A DNA stretch of 17,413 nucleotides, taken from assembly GCA_029259935.1 (NCBI GenBank), contig JAJDEH010000230.1, positions 1 to 17,413 of the forward strand. Direction: 5' to 3'. The position numbers were made by a program, and so were the translations under genes. Below, piece after piece: positions 1-7,137 of this stretch. This stretch comes from Planctomycetota bacterium (lineage in GTDB: Bacteria; Planctomycetota; Planctomycetia; Pirellulales; Pirellulaceae). The notes under the pieces are model-generated. The model did no database searches. It was not told the origin of the DNA and saw only the letters and a program-made list of their open reading frames with translations. How positions within the stretch are numbered: position 1 is the first letter of the stretch; each line of letters starts with the position of its first letter.

Positions 1-1043
1 GCGCCGAGCGCGAGCGCCTTCAATACGTCGGTTCCGCGACGAATCCCGCCATCCATGAAAACCTCGACCCGGTTGTCAACGGTGGCCACCACGTCGGCCA
101 AGACGTCGATGGTGGCCGGCATGCCATCCAATCGCCGGCCGCCATGGTTCGAGACGATAATGCCCTTCACGCCAACTTCGATCGCTTTCTTTGCGTCCTC
201 GGGTCGAAGAACGCCTTTGATGAGCACCGGCAGTTTCGTCACCCCGCGCAGCCAATCGATAAAGTCCCAGGACAACGACAAGTCCCACGCCTGGGCGTTG
301 AAGTCGATTACCGCTTGATAGCTCATTTCGTTGGAGATGTTCTTGTAGCCGACGTCGCGCAGATGCTTGACCAACATTTCTTTCGGCAGCATGAAGCGGT
401 TTCGCCGATCGGCGTCTTTCCATTCGCCTAAATCGACCGTCAGCACAATTGCCTGGTAGCCGGCTCGCTCGACACGTTGCACCAATCGTCGTGCGACCCC
501 ACGATCCTTGGGAACGTAAAGCTGAAACCACTTCGGGCCTTTGCCGGCCTGGGCGATCTCTTCGACACTATTGCCGACGCTGCTGCTCACTCCGTATACG
601 GTTCCGACCGCCGCCGCCGCCCGCGCCGCCGCCAAACCGCCTTGCGCGTGATACATCCGCTGAGCCGCCACCGGCGCGAGCATGATAGGCAGCGTGATCT
701 TCTGTCCGAGTACCGTCGTGGAAAGATCCGCCTGCGAAACGCCGTGCAGCAGCGGAGGCAACAAACCGGTTCGCTGAAACGCCGCGACATTTTCGTGGAG
801 CGTTTGTTCATCCGCGGAACCGGTGGCGATGTAGTCGTAGGTCGCGGATGGCAGATTGGCTTGGGCCAAGTCTTGAAAGTCGGCGACCGTCACCGGTTGA
901 GTTTCGTGGTTGACACCGTCCTTCGCGGCTTGCTTCTTTAGCGAAGCGGGCTCGTCGTTTTCCTCCGCGTCGGCTTGCAGAGCGCCGAAGGAACCGAAGC
1001 CGGCGCCCAAGGTCAGCAATTGTGCGAATGTTCGCCGCCGCAT
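1..1043 (-). CDS. FMN-dependent alpha-hydroxy-acid oxidase/dehydrogenase, Tat-exported, C-terminus cut by window edge
   Basis: 347 residues are visible; the C-terminus lies beyond base 1. The family (glycolate oxidase, lactate oxidase or dehydrogenase) oxidises 2-hydroxy acids to 2-oxo acids using FMN in a TIM barrel. Active-site positions known from glycolate oxidase are present: Tyr71 in YDYIATG, Tyr176 in FQLYV, Asp204 in LTVD, Lys276 in LIKGV, His300 and Arg303 in SNHGGRR, and the FMN-phosphate loop MDGGIRRG at 330-337. The N-terminus MRRRTFAQLL followed by a small-residue stretch to about residue 25 resembles a twin-arginine signal, suggesting export of the folded flavoprotein. The ATG is chosen because GGAGA lies 6 bases upstream and the signal starts there. 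It sits 71 bases downstream of the double hydrolase on the same strand, so co-transcription is likely. The exact substrate is unknown. Confidence 0.93.
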   Translation of the reverse strand, partial: MRRRTFAQLLTLGAGFGSFGALQADAEENDEPASLKKQAAKDGVNHETQPVTVADFQDLAQANLPSATYDYIATGSADEQTLHENVAAFQRTGLLPPLLHGVSQADLSTTVLGQKITLPIMLAPVAAQRMYHAQGGLAAARAAAAVGTVYGVSSSVGNSVEEIAQAGKGPKWFQLYVPKDRGVARRLVQRVERAGYQAIVLTVDLGEWKDADRRNRFMLPKEMLVKHLRDVGYKNISNEMSYQAVIDFNAQAWDLSLSWDFIDWLRGVTKLPVLIKGVLRPEDAKKAIEVGVKGIIVSNHGGRRLDGMPATIDVLADVVATVDNRVEVFMDGGIRRGTDVLKALALG

Positions 1044-1079
1044 GTTGGTTCTCCGTGGCTCTCGCCGGTTTTGCTGAAT

Positions 1080-1107
1080 CCAAGATTCACTTTAGCCAAG
1101 ATTCACT
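1080..1107 (-). repeat. 12-base direct repeat upstream of the FMN oxidase
   Basis: CCAAGATTCACT occurs exactly twice, at 1080-1091 and 1096-1107, with a 16-base period. It lies in the 71-base gap between the hydrolase stop and the FMN oxidase start, 37 to 64 bases upstream of that start. It could be a regulator site or a slippage duplication; nothing else shows function. Confidence 0.5.
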
Positions 1108-1114
1108 GCGGCGC

Positions 1115-3373
1115 TCAGTTGCTCAGCAGCCAATCAATGGCCCCGTTGATGGAATCCGGCGATGCTGACGATTGAACTTGCTTCGGCTGGCCCGCCGATC
1201 GGTAGGCCGCGGTAATGACGTCGGCAATCTTCTTTTCTTCCCCGCCCAGCCACAGCGGTCGTGGGGCACAAAGTGCGAGCATCGCGGGTAGATCGCCATA
1301 CTTGACCGCGCCGGGTAGAAAACTGGGATCGCGATAGCTCTTGAGGTTGGTAAATCGAAAATCGGAATTGACGACGGCCGTTTGATCGACCGCGTCTCCC
1401 GCCAAGGCACTGGCGGCGGCGACCACAGCGCCCGCCTTGCCCACGCCGATCAGCGACAGTTTTTTCGTCCGGTGTTCATCATCCTTGCTCCAGGCAACCA
1501 ACGTTAGCAGGTCGTGAACGCGGCGGGCAAACAGAGTGTGGTTGTAACCGAACGTGTAGGCGGCCGACTCGCGTGGATTGTCGACCACGCGCTGCTGCTT
1601 CTTGTCATTGGCTCCCGTTGCAAATTCACCTTGCCCAAACAGATCGGCCGCCATCACGCTCGCGCCGGCGTCCAGCAGTTTGCGGACTTCGGGGCGAAGC
1701 CGCCCGGACTTGGCGAACAGTCCTTCCTTGCCGGCGTCATCCACCCACAAAACGACCTGCCCGTTCCACTTGCTCTTGGTGGGGAACAGCGAGATGACCG
1801 GCAGTTCTTCGCCGTGAGTTTCAAGCCGCACAATGTCTTCAAAATAGATGTAGCCATCCTTCGATTGTTCGTCGACTTTCGTTCGCTGAATCTCTGCGGC
1901 GTCCGGAAGTGTCCGGCCGATGATCGAACGCAGCGCGCCGCCAATCACTTCACGAAATTCGCCCAGCGACTTGGAATCCTTCGGCGTGAGCGCGGCGAGT
2001 TGTCGATCCGAAACTTTGGTCAAATAGCGAGTCAGCGAGAGTTCGTATTTTTCACCGCTTTCCGGACGCGGATGTTTTGCATCCCACACCGTATATTCCT
2101 CAGCCGTGAGCGGTTCGTAATCCTCTTCGACGATCGGTTCCTCGAGCCCCATCTTCAAATGCTTGTTCATCCACGAATACATCGTGGCCCGCGTCACATA
2201 GTTATAGTTGTGGGGAAAGTGCAACATCGGTCGACAGTAGACGTTCTGTTTCGCTCCCAACATGGCATACAACTGTTGAAGTTGCGGATAGCCTTTGGTC
2301 ATCATATCGCGCGTCCAGTCGTTGGCGGCGGTCATCGCTTGCGGCTTGGGAGCAAACAGAGCAGCCAGTTCCACATTGCCTGTTCCCACTCGCAGCAAGC
2401 AGCAATTCTCGCAAGTGCAGCCGCCCTGCATGGAGGTCGACACCATGCCATTGGGAAACGCCGCGATCGGTCGCGGGTCGATCGCGCACAGAATAATCGT
2501 TTGCGTTCCGCCACCGCTGCCGCCCGTGACCGCCATCCGCTCGCCGTCGACATCGGGCAACTGCTGCAAAAAGTCGAGCGCTCGAATGGAATTGTAGGTT
2601 TGGACTCCGAAGCCGCTCTGCAATCGCAGTTCGGCCTGAGTGCTGAACAATCCAAATCGATCGGGCCGATCCAAGTCGGGCCGCTGCTTCGCGAAGCCAT
2701 GGGCGATGGCCCTGGTGATCTGAACGCTGTCGGCGTAACCCAGCATGTCGTAGATGAAGGTGACGCAGCCCATCCGCGCGAGTTGAGCACAGCGGGCCAA
2801 TTTGGGATAGCGGCCCGATTTTTCAAAGCGCTCGGCCCCGTCGACGATCAGTTGCCGAATCTTCTTCGCGCCGTAATCCTGCAATCTGCCGCCGTGGCCA
2901 TGAGGACACAAAACGGCGGGCCGCCGGACATCCGTCTTCCCGTCGGCGGGGCGGAACAGCAGGCCCGTAACGTAATGCCCCGGATAGCTTTCGAAGTAAA
3001 CTTTTTCCACCGTAAAACCGGGCCGTTCGACCTTGCCATGAATTACGGGATTCAACGGCGTGCTTTCCGGCATGGGCCACAGGCCGTTAGCAACCAGGAT
3101 GCGACGTTGCAATTCTTCGCGCCGAGTCTCCCAAGCCGCTTTCGTATCAGGAACCTCGAACGGAAAGTAGTTGTTCAAGTGCTTCGGTTCTTGTAAGCGA
3201 ACGTCGGCGGGCAATTTTCCCGATTCGTAGACCCGATGCTTCGCTGTCTCCGCGGCGTCGGCGGTCGCCACGAACGACGTTACGATCAGGGCGGCCAGCG
3301 CTAGAGTGCTGGCGAGCGTGCCGTTGATCCTCAAAGAAATATCCGCTTGATTTCGATTCGACATGGAATTCAT
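1115..3373 (-). CDS. Secreted double alpha/beta-hydrolase (acetylxylan esterase-like), second domain lacking the nucleophile
   Basis: 752 residues. An N-terminal hydrophobic stretch (about 20-40, ending ATADA/AE) looks like a Sec signal peptide. Module 1 (about 60-410) is an alpha/beta hydrolase of the acetylxylan esterase/dienelactone hydrolase type: oxyanion region CPHGHGG (156-162), nucleophile elbow GGSGG with Ser286, probable Asp353 in AANDW and probable His388 in HFPHNY. A cysteine cluster GCTCENCC (318-325) lies between the elbow and the Asp. Module 2 (about 470-752) has the same fold pattern, but the elbow reads GVGKAG (643-648), so Lys replaces Ser and it is probably non-catalytic. 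The likely role is ester cleavage on a polysaccharide or other extracellular substrate. The first ATG has only a weak GAG upstream; an ATG three codons later (3364) is possible. It probably heads an operon with the FMN oxidase. Confidence 0.88.
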   Translation of the reverse strand: MNSMSNRNQADISLRINGTLASTLALAALIVTSFVATADAAETAKHRVYESGKLPADVRLQEPKHLNNYFPFEVPDTKAAWETRREELQRRILVANGLWPMPESTPLNPVIHGKVERPGFTVEKVYFESYPGHYVTGLLFRPADGKTDVRRPAVLCPHGHGGRLQDYGAKKIRQLIVDGAERFEKSGRYPKLARCAQLARMGCVTFIYDMLGYADSVQITRAIAHGFAKQRPDLDRPDRFGLFSTQAELRLQSGFGVQTYNSIRALDFLQQLPDVDGERMAVTGGSGGGTQTIILCAIDPRPIAAFPNGMVSTSMQGGCTCENCCLLRVGTGNVELAALFAPKPQAMTAANDWTRDMMTKGYPQLQQLYAMLGAKQNVYCRPMLHFPHNYNYVTRATMYSWMNKHLKMGLEEPIVEEDYEPLTAEEYTVWDAKHPRPESGEKYELSLTRYLTKVSDRQLAALTPKDSKSLGEFREVIGGALRSIIGRTLPDAAEIQRTKVDEQSKDGYIYFEDIVRLETHGEELPVISLFPTKSKWNGQVVLWVDDAGKEGLFAKSGRLRPEVRKLLDAGASVMAADLFGQGEFATGANDKKQQRVVDNPRESAAYTFGYNHTLFARRVHDLLTLVAWSKDDEHRTKKLSLIGVGKAGAVVAAASALAGDAVDQTAVVNSDFRFTNLKSYRDPSFLPGAVKYGDLPAMLALCAPRPLWLGGEEKKIADVITAAYRSAGQPKQVQSSASPDSINGAIDWLLSN

Positions 3374-3416
3374 CCGTTCTCACTTAATCTGGAATTTGCA
3401 ACGCGGCACGATACAG

Positions 3417-3446
3417 ATGATACACAGCCACCGAGCGGGACTCAAA
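3417..3446 (-). promoter_or_regulatory. Candidate sigma70-type promoter for the double hydrolase
   Basis: On the minus strand TTTGAG (3446-3441) and TATCAT (3422-3417) are separated by 18 bases. This would place transcription start near 3410, about 37 bases before the hydrolase ATG. This is pattern matching only. Confidence 0.35.
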
Positions 3447-3498
3447 CCTGGCAGTCGGCCCGGCTTTCACACACCCGGTTTCCAAACACCGTCGAGAC

Positions 3499-3526
3499 TT
3501 TGATCTGGCGACGATGGCTGTATGAT
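3499..3526 (+). promoter_or_regulatory. Candidate sigma70-type promoter for the DHDPS-family gene
   Basis: TTTGAT (3499-3504) and TATGAT (3521-3526) have a 16-base spacer. Initiation would fall near 3533, downstream of the in-frame ATG at 3522, which supports the later start at 3576. ATGATACAC overlapping this -10 (3522-3530) recurs exactly at 3417-3425 inside the divergent promoter. Confidence 0.4.
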
Positions 3527-3575
3527 ACACCGGCGCGGAATTGTCCACCTGCACCTGAATGACGAAGTGATCACG

Positions 3576-4490
3576 ATGAGCCAACGACCAGCAATACGCG
3601 GCGTCCTTTCGGTATTTCAAACACCGTTTCTCGAAAATGAGTCGATCGACTTCGACACGCTCGCCGCGGAGATCGAGTGGATTTACGACTGTGGCGCCGA
3701 CGGAATCGTGATGGCGATGGTTTCCGAGGTCTTGCGGCTTTCCACGGAAGAACGCGAGCAGCTCGCCGAATTTGTCTGCCGGTGTGGCCGCGAACGAGGA
3801 GTCGTGATCATCAGCGTTGGCGCGGAAAGCAATCACACTGCGCTGCGGTTGGCACGGCAGGCCGAATCCGTTGGCGCGGATGCGGTGATGGCGATCCCGC
3901 CACTTTCGGTGGCGCTGCCAGACGACCAGTTGCAGGATTACTACCAGCGAATTTTGGAAGCGGTTGCGATTCCCGTCATTGTCCAAGATGCCAGCGGCTA
4001 TGTCGGTCGGCCGATGTCCATTGACCTGCAAGCGCGGTTGCACGAACTGTATCAAGATCGAGTGATGTTTAAGCCCGAAGCTATTCCGATCGGCCCGCGA
4101 TTGACTCAGTTGAATTCGGCCACCGGCGGCAAGGCCGCTGTGTTTGAAGGCAGCGGCGGTATCGCGCTGGTTGACAGTTACCAACGAGGAATCACCGGTA
4201 CGATGCCGGGCGCGGATTTGATCAAGGCGATCGTTGCGATGTGGCGATTGCTGGAATCGGGACGACAAGATCAAGCCCACCAAATCTCGCTGCCGCTTGC
4301 TTCGCTGGTCTCTTTGCAGTTCAGTCTCGATGCGTTTCTTGCCGTCGAAAAATACTTGCTGGTTAAGCAAGGTGTTTTCAAGAATACCATCGTCCGCGGG
4401 CCGGTCGGATATCGGCTCGACGATCAAACACGCAGTGAGGTCGACCGGTTGTTTGAGTTGCTCGTTCATGTCTGTGAGAAGACGTACTGA
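3576..4490 (+). CDS. Dihydrodipicolinate synthase/N-acetylneuraminate lyase-family protein, divergent active site
   Basis: 304 residues from the chosen ATG, the usual length for this class I aldolase/dehydratase family. The start at 3576 fits the family N-terminus (IRGVLSVFQTPF) and the promoter position; an in-frame ATG at 3522 would add 18 atypical residues. Family features are the ID..L..I..GADGI segment (24-44), STEER (56-60), Schiff-base Lys166 in VMFKPEA, and EGSGGIAL (191-198). Two canonical motifs differ. The GTTGE loop is AMVSE (47-51), and the strand that normally ends in the catalytic Tyr of YNxP reads VIVQDASG (134-141). It therefore is probably not DapA; a keto-sugar-acid aldolase or dehydratase, or another pyruvate-type lyase, is more likely. 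It is the only plus-strand metabolic gene, divergent from the hydrolase and convergent with amidohydrolase A. Confidence 0.9.
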   Translation: MSQRPAIRGVLSVFQTPFLENESIDFDTLAAEIEWIYDCGADGIVMAMVSEVLRLSTEEREQLAEFVCRCGRERGVVIISVGAESNHTALRLARQAESVGADAVMAIPPLSVALPDDQLQDYYQRILEAVAIPVIVQDASGYVGRPMSIDLQARLHELYQDRVMFKPEAIPIGPRLTQLNSATGGKAAVFEGSGGIALVDSYQRGITGTMPGADLIKAIVAMWRLLESGRQDQAHQISLPLASLVSLQFSLDAFLAVEKYLLVKQGVFKNTIVRGPVGYRLDDQTRSEVDRLFELLVHVCEKTY

Positions 4491-4510
4491 AGATGTCAGG
4501 TCCGCTAGAA

Positions 4511-4590
4511 AGGGTGGCTGGGATTGAGCGCAGCGAACTACCAGCAAATCGCGTTCTGGGGGCTCACATTCGTTCGACCCCAGCCACCCT
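4511..4590. repeat. Palindromic intergenic element with 12-base terminal inverted repeats
   Basis: AGGGTGGCTGGG (4511-4522) is exactly complementary to CCCAGCCACCCT (4579-4590). The 56 bases between are only weakly self-complementary. It lies between the convergent DHDPS-family gene and amidohydrolase A. It could end transcription from either side or be a small non-autonomous mobile element; no ORF is inside. Confidence 0.65.
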
Positions 4591-4626
4591 ACTCTGTTTT
4601 TCAACAGGCAGTTAAGGGAATGCATT

Positions 4627-5472
4627 TCACTTGATCCCCAAGATCGCCAGACTATCGCGGTGAATCAGCGCTTCAATTGCATCGATATCCAATCGCGGCA
4701 GCGCCGTTCCTTCGAGCATCTGGTTCAGTCCACGCAAACCTTCGATCGATGCATCCACGGTCGTGAACGGGTAATCGCTACCAAATAGCAGCTTGTCCCA
4801 CACGCCGTATTCCTGCACCAAGATCAGGCTGTTGTAGAGTTGAAACGGCCGATAATGTAGCGCACTGACGTCCGCATAAACATTCGGATGCTTGCGAATC
4901 ACGGCAATGCATTCAGGTTCGTACGGATGGCCCAGATGAGCAGCGATGATCCTCACATTCGGAAAACGAATGGCGACGCGGTCCAAGTGCCGGGGCAAGG
5001 TGCAGTCGAGCGGAGCCTGAGAAATGAACGTCGTTCCGGTATGGAGCAGCACCGGTAGACCGTTATCCGTCGCGTAGTTCCAGAGCGGATCGAGTCGTTC
5101 GTCATCAGGTTGAAACCCGGCGTACATCGGCATTAGCTTGATGCCGCGCAGTCCAAGTTGCTCGTGCCCTTCCTTCATTTCGTCCTGCCAGCCGTCCTGG
5201 GTCGGGTCGAGTGACAAGAATCCGATCAAGCGGTCGGCGTGTGTCGCGACATAATCGGCGACGTAACGATCGTCGACCCACAGCCCGCTCAGTCGCGCCT
5301 TGCCGCCAAAAACAATCGTCTTGTCGGCATACTTTGCTGACGCTTCGTATTCGGAATAACGAACGGTAAGATCAACCTCGACGCCCGCTTTCGCTCGACT
5401 TGCCTGTTGTCGAAAGTCATCATCAAAGTGAAGCGGGTATTCCCAGGCGTGGCTGTGAACGTCAACAATCAC
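4627..5472 (-). CDS. Amidohydrolase-2 family metal-dependent hydrolase (amidohydrolase A)
   Basis: 281 residues. It starts with GTG, supported by GGAG 7 bases upstream and by the metal motif lying right at the N-terminus. Amidohydrolase-2 enzymes are TIM barrels that hydrolyse lactones, amides or decarboxylate aromatic acids; relatives include 2-pyrone-4,6-dicarboxylate lactonase and L-fuconolactonase. Seen here: HxH on strand 1 (His6, His8), LRGIKLMP (108-115), LLHTGTT with His144, AAHLGHP with His179 and His182, and FGSDYPF with Asp233. The metal site therefore looks complete. It is closely related along its whole length to the 13095-13991 product (shared SALHYRP, VIRKHPN/LIRKHPN, FGSD). 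The substrate is unknown; a sugar-acid lactone or ring-opened acid would suit its neighbours. Confidence 0.9.
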   Translation of the reverse strand: MIVDVHSHAWEYPLHFDDDFRQQASRAKAGVEVDLTVRYSEYEASAKYADKTIVFGGKARLSGLWVDDRYVADYVATHADRLIGFLSLDPTQDGWQDEMKEGHEQLGLRGIKLMPMYAGFQPDDERLDPLWNYATDNGLPVLLHTGTTFISQAPLDCTLPRHLDRVAIRFPNVRIIAAHLGHPYEPECIAVIRKHPNVYADVSALHYRPFQLYNSLILVQEYGVWDKLLFGSDYPFTTVDASIEGLRGLNQMLEGTALPRLDIDAIEALIHRDSLAILGIK

Positions 5473-5500
5473 GATTTAGCTCCAAAGTGCGAGGTTGGAA

Positions 5501-5534
5501 AATTTTTCACGGTGTGGAATTTTTCACGGTGTGG
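5501..5534. repeat. Perfect 17-base tandem duplication upstream of amidohydrolase A
   Basis: The unit AATTTTTCACGGTGTGG occurs at 5501-5517 and again at 5518-5534 with no mismatch. It ends 28 bases before the GTG of amidohydrolase A, a usual position for operators. A chance duplication is equally possible. Confidence 0.6.
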
Positions 5535-5550
5535 AGAAGAACCGTCTGTT

Positions 5551-5571
5551 CTCCCCCTTGCCAAGGGGGAG
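5551..5571. repeat. Strong GC-rich hairpin
   Basis: CTCCCCCTTG (5551-5560) is complementary to CAAGGGGGAG (5562-5571), giving a near-perfect stem with a very short loop. There is no T-run beside it, so an intrinsic terminator is not indicated. It resembles the short intergenic palindromes elsewhere in the window. Confidence 0.55.
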
Positions 5572-6104
5572 TTAGAGGGGGTCGGCCGCGAAAACATCTG
5601 CGGTTAGCCGTTAGCGATTGGCGGTTAGCTTTTATCGTCCGGTCCGTCCGCAAGCTGAAAGCGGCGCACGCATCAGTTTGTAACATACATCTCATCAGCA
5701 AAACCCCTTCGATTCACTCATCACGTACTGCCCTAACAGATGTTTCCGCAACAACTTAACCGCAACCCGGTAACCGGCGCGACGTGGCAAGCTCGTCACC
5801 ATAATAGTTGCAAAATTGTAATGATCTCAGCATGGAAAGCGCGCACCTACGGTCCGCGCGCGATCCACGCCGATTCACAATCCGAAGCGTCAGCGAGGCG
5901 CATCCGATCACCGTCCCCTTGGTGCGCGCGATCCTTGCCCCATCCGACTACCTTTTCATTTTACAACAATCCGGCGAACTGAATAGTTTTTATTCAGCGG
6001 CCCTCACGGCGTCCGGAATTCGCCACGGCGAAGTCCACGCCCGCGCCCAACAGTAGTCGGCCCGTCGAATACGTTGGCGAGATCCGCCAAGAGTCTCGGT
6101 CTAC

Positions 6105-6197
6105 TTGGCCACAAGAAACGCAAAAATTCACAAAGATGGAGCGAGCTGTTTTTTTCTCGTGTTTTTTTGTGCTTTTCGTGGCTGTCCATCCGCGTCG
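6105..6197. repeat. R3 repeat, solo copy (MITE-like imperfect palindrome)
   Basis: It starts TTGGCCACAAGAAAC and ends GTGCTTTTCGTGGCTGTCC. The two ends are imperfect inverted repeats: in the consensus 14 of 18 positions match and the differences are transitions. Near-identical copies form the right ends of R1 copies 1 (7490-7577) and 2 (9649-9737). Here it stands without the R1 left part, so R3 is a separate element. Confidence 0.75.
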
Positions 6198-6465
6198 GAG
6201 TGGCCGGAGTTGAATGCTGTAGCACGGACATCCTTGTCGGTCGCCAAGCATGGAAAACGTCAGCCGATCAGAGTCGAGAGCGCCTACATCCAGTTTCTGT
6301 CACCAGTTGACGGCATCGAAGCCCCCTCTCGCGGCCGGCAAACTTTCGCCGGTCCCAGCCGATCGTTACAATTTTCAAATAGCCAGCCGCCAACAGCTAC
6401 GCGGCTCAGTTCAACATGTTTCATCGCTGATGGCTGCGCCACGAGACGATAAAACACTAAACGTC

Positions 6466-7020
6466 ATGCAGCAAGCGATGAACAAGACGACGACAAAGCG
6501 GATGTTCAAAGCGATAGAAGATCACGATGCTGCGATTCTGAGTGCGATACTCGATGAACATTCCGACGCGATCGAGAGGTTCGGCGAGCACAATCGCAAC
6601 GTTCGTGACAAGACTCCGCTAATGTTCGCGATGCAGTGTTCCGACTTTGATCTTGCACATTCTCTCCTCGACCGCGGGGCAAACGCAGCTGCGGAAATGG
6701 CAGACGGTCCTCGCCTTTCCGCGTTGGCTCTGTGTGCGAAGTTCGGTTATTGCGATGCCGAAAACCACGACGATTGGATAACGCTTGCAAAACGATTACT
6801 TGACCAAGGCGCAGATCCTACATCCGGTCTCTGGCCAGCACTTCATGGATTCGGTGGTAGCGTCAATCGTGCTGATCTAATTCGTCTTATGCTCGAACGC
6901 GGGGCTGATTCCGGGCAAAAACTTGGCGATACTGGTAGCACAATACGTGAACTGGTCGAAATCAATCGGCAGCTGTATTCCGACGAAGTTCTTGACCTAT
7001 TTGGAATTACAGGCACCTAG
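6466..7020 (+). CDS. Ankyrin-repeat protein
   Basis: 184 residues from the ATG at 6466. No clear Shine-Dalgarno site is present, and ATGs at 6430 and 6478 are alternatives; the frame is open back to 6250, but that part looks like random translation. Ankyrin-type repeats are visible as RDKTPLMFAMQCSDFDLAHS, then LLDRGANAAAE, AKRLLDQGADPTSG and IRLMLERGADSGQ, spaced roughly as 33-residue helix-loop-helix units with one longer insert. Ankyrin repeats are protein-binding scaffolds, and small stand-alone ones are common in immunity-gene and accessory arrays. No signal peptide or catalytic domain is seen. It is the first of seven same-strand orphan ORFs and is followed within 11 bases by an attC-like hairpin region. 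Confidence 0.82.
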   Translation: MQQAMNKTTTKRMFKAIEDHDAAILSAILDEHSDAIERFGEHNRNVRDKTPLMFAMQCSDFDLAHSLLDRGANAAAEMADGPRLSALALCAKFGYCDAENHDDWITLAKRLLDQGADPTSGLWPALHGFGGSVNRADLIRLMLERGADSGQKLGDTGSTIRELVEINRQLYSDEVLDLFGITGT

Positions 7021-7030
7021 AAATAGCTGC

Positions 7031-7118
7031 AAAACTATCCGTCGCACCGGAGCTGCGGGCCGCGCGAGTTCTGAAATCATTGTCGTTCGCCGCGGCCCGG
7101 AGAACGGGGGCGTTATCC
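7031..7118 (+). other. attC-like recombination site candidate
   Basis: The site lies just after the ankyrin gene and ends CGTTATCC, 20 bases before the next ATG. Left arm 7047-7058 pairs with 7090-7100 as four pairs, an unpaired A (7051), then seven pairs including one G-T, which is the attC-style bulge. An overlapping register (7056-7067 with 7087-7098) gives 12 pairs with one bulge. The 3' GTTATCC only partly fits the core GTTRRRY, and the matching 5' core is degraded. Confidence 0.4.
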
Positions 7119-7137
7119 TGCCTGCGGTTGCCGCACC

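Larger units (their letters stand above)
5473..6465. other. Gene-poor stretch at the left edge of the accessory island
   Basis: No convincing gene is seen on either strand. ORFs of 60-119 codons lack ribosome-binding sites and recognisable products. The stretch holds the 17-base tandem repeat (5501-5534), a GC hairpin (5551-5571), several GTTAGC units around 5603-5630 and R3 copy 1 (6105-6197). It looks like degraded or repeat-rich intergenic DNA. Confidence 0.6.

Noticed and set aside
1514..3196. 560-codon plus-strand ORF antisense to the double hydrolase
   Set aside because: It mirrors the coding frame of a clearly recognisable hydrolase; no start signal and no recognisable protein features. 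Long antisense ORFs are expected from the codon bias.
3522..3575. N-terminal extension of the DHDPS-family protein
   Set aside because: The likely -10 hexamer overlaps this ATG and the added residues are not family-like.
3384..4625. 413-codon minus-strand ORF antisense to the DHDPS-family gene
   Set aside because: The plus-strand product is unmistakable; this frame runs through intergenic sequence on both sides and resembles no protein family.
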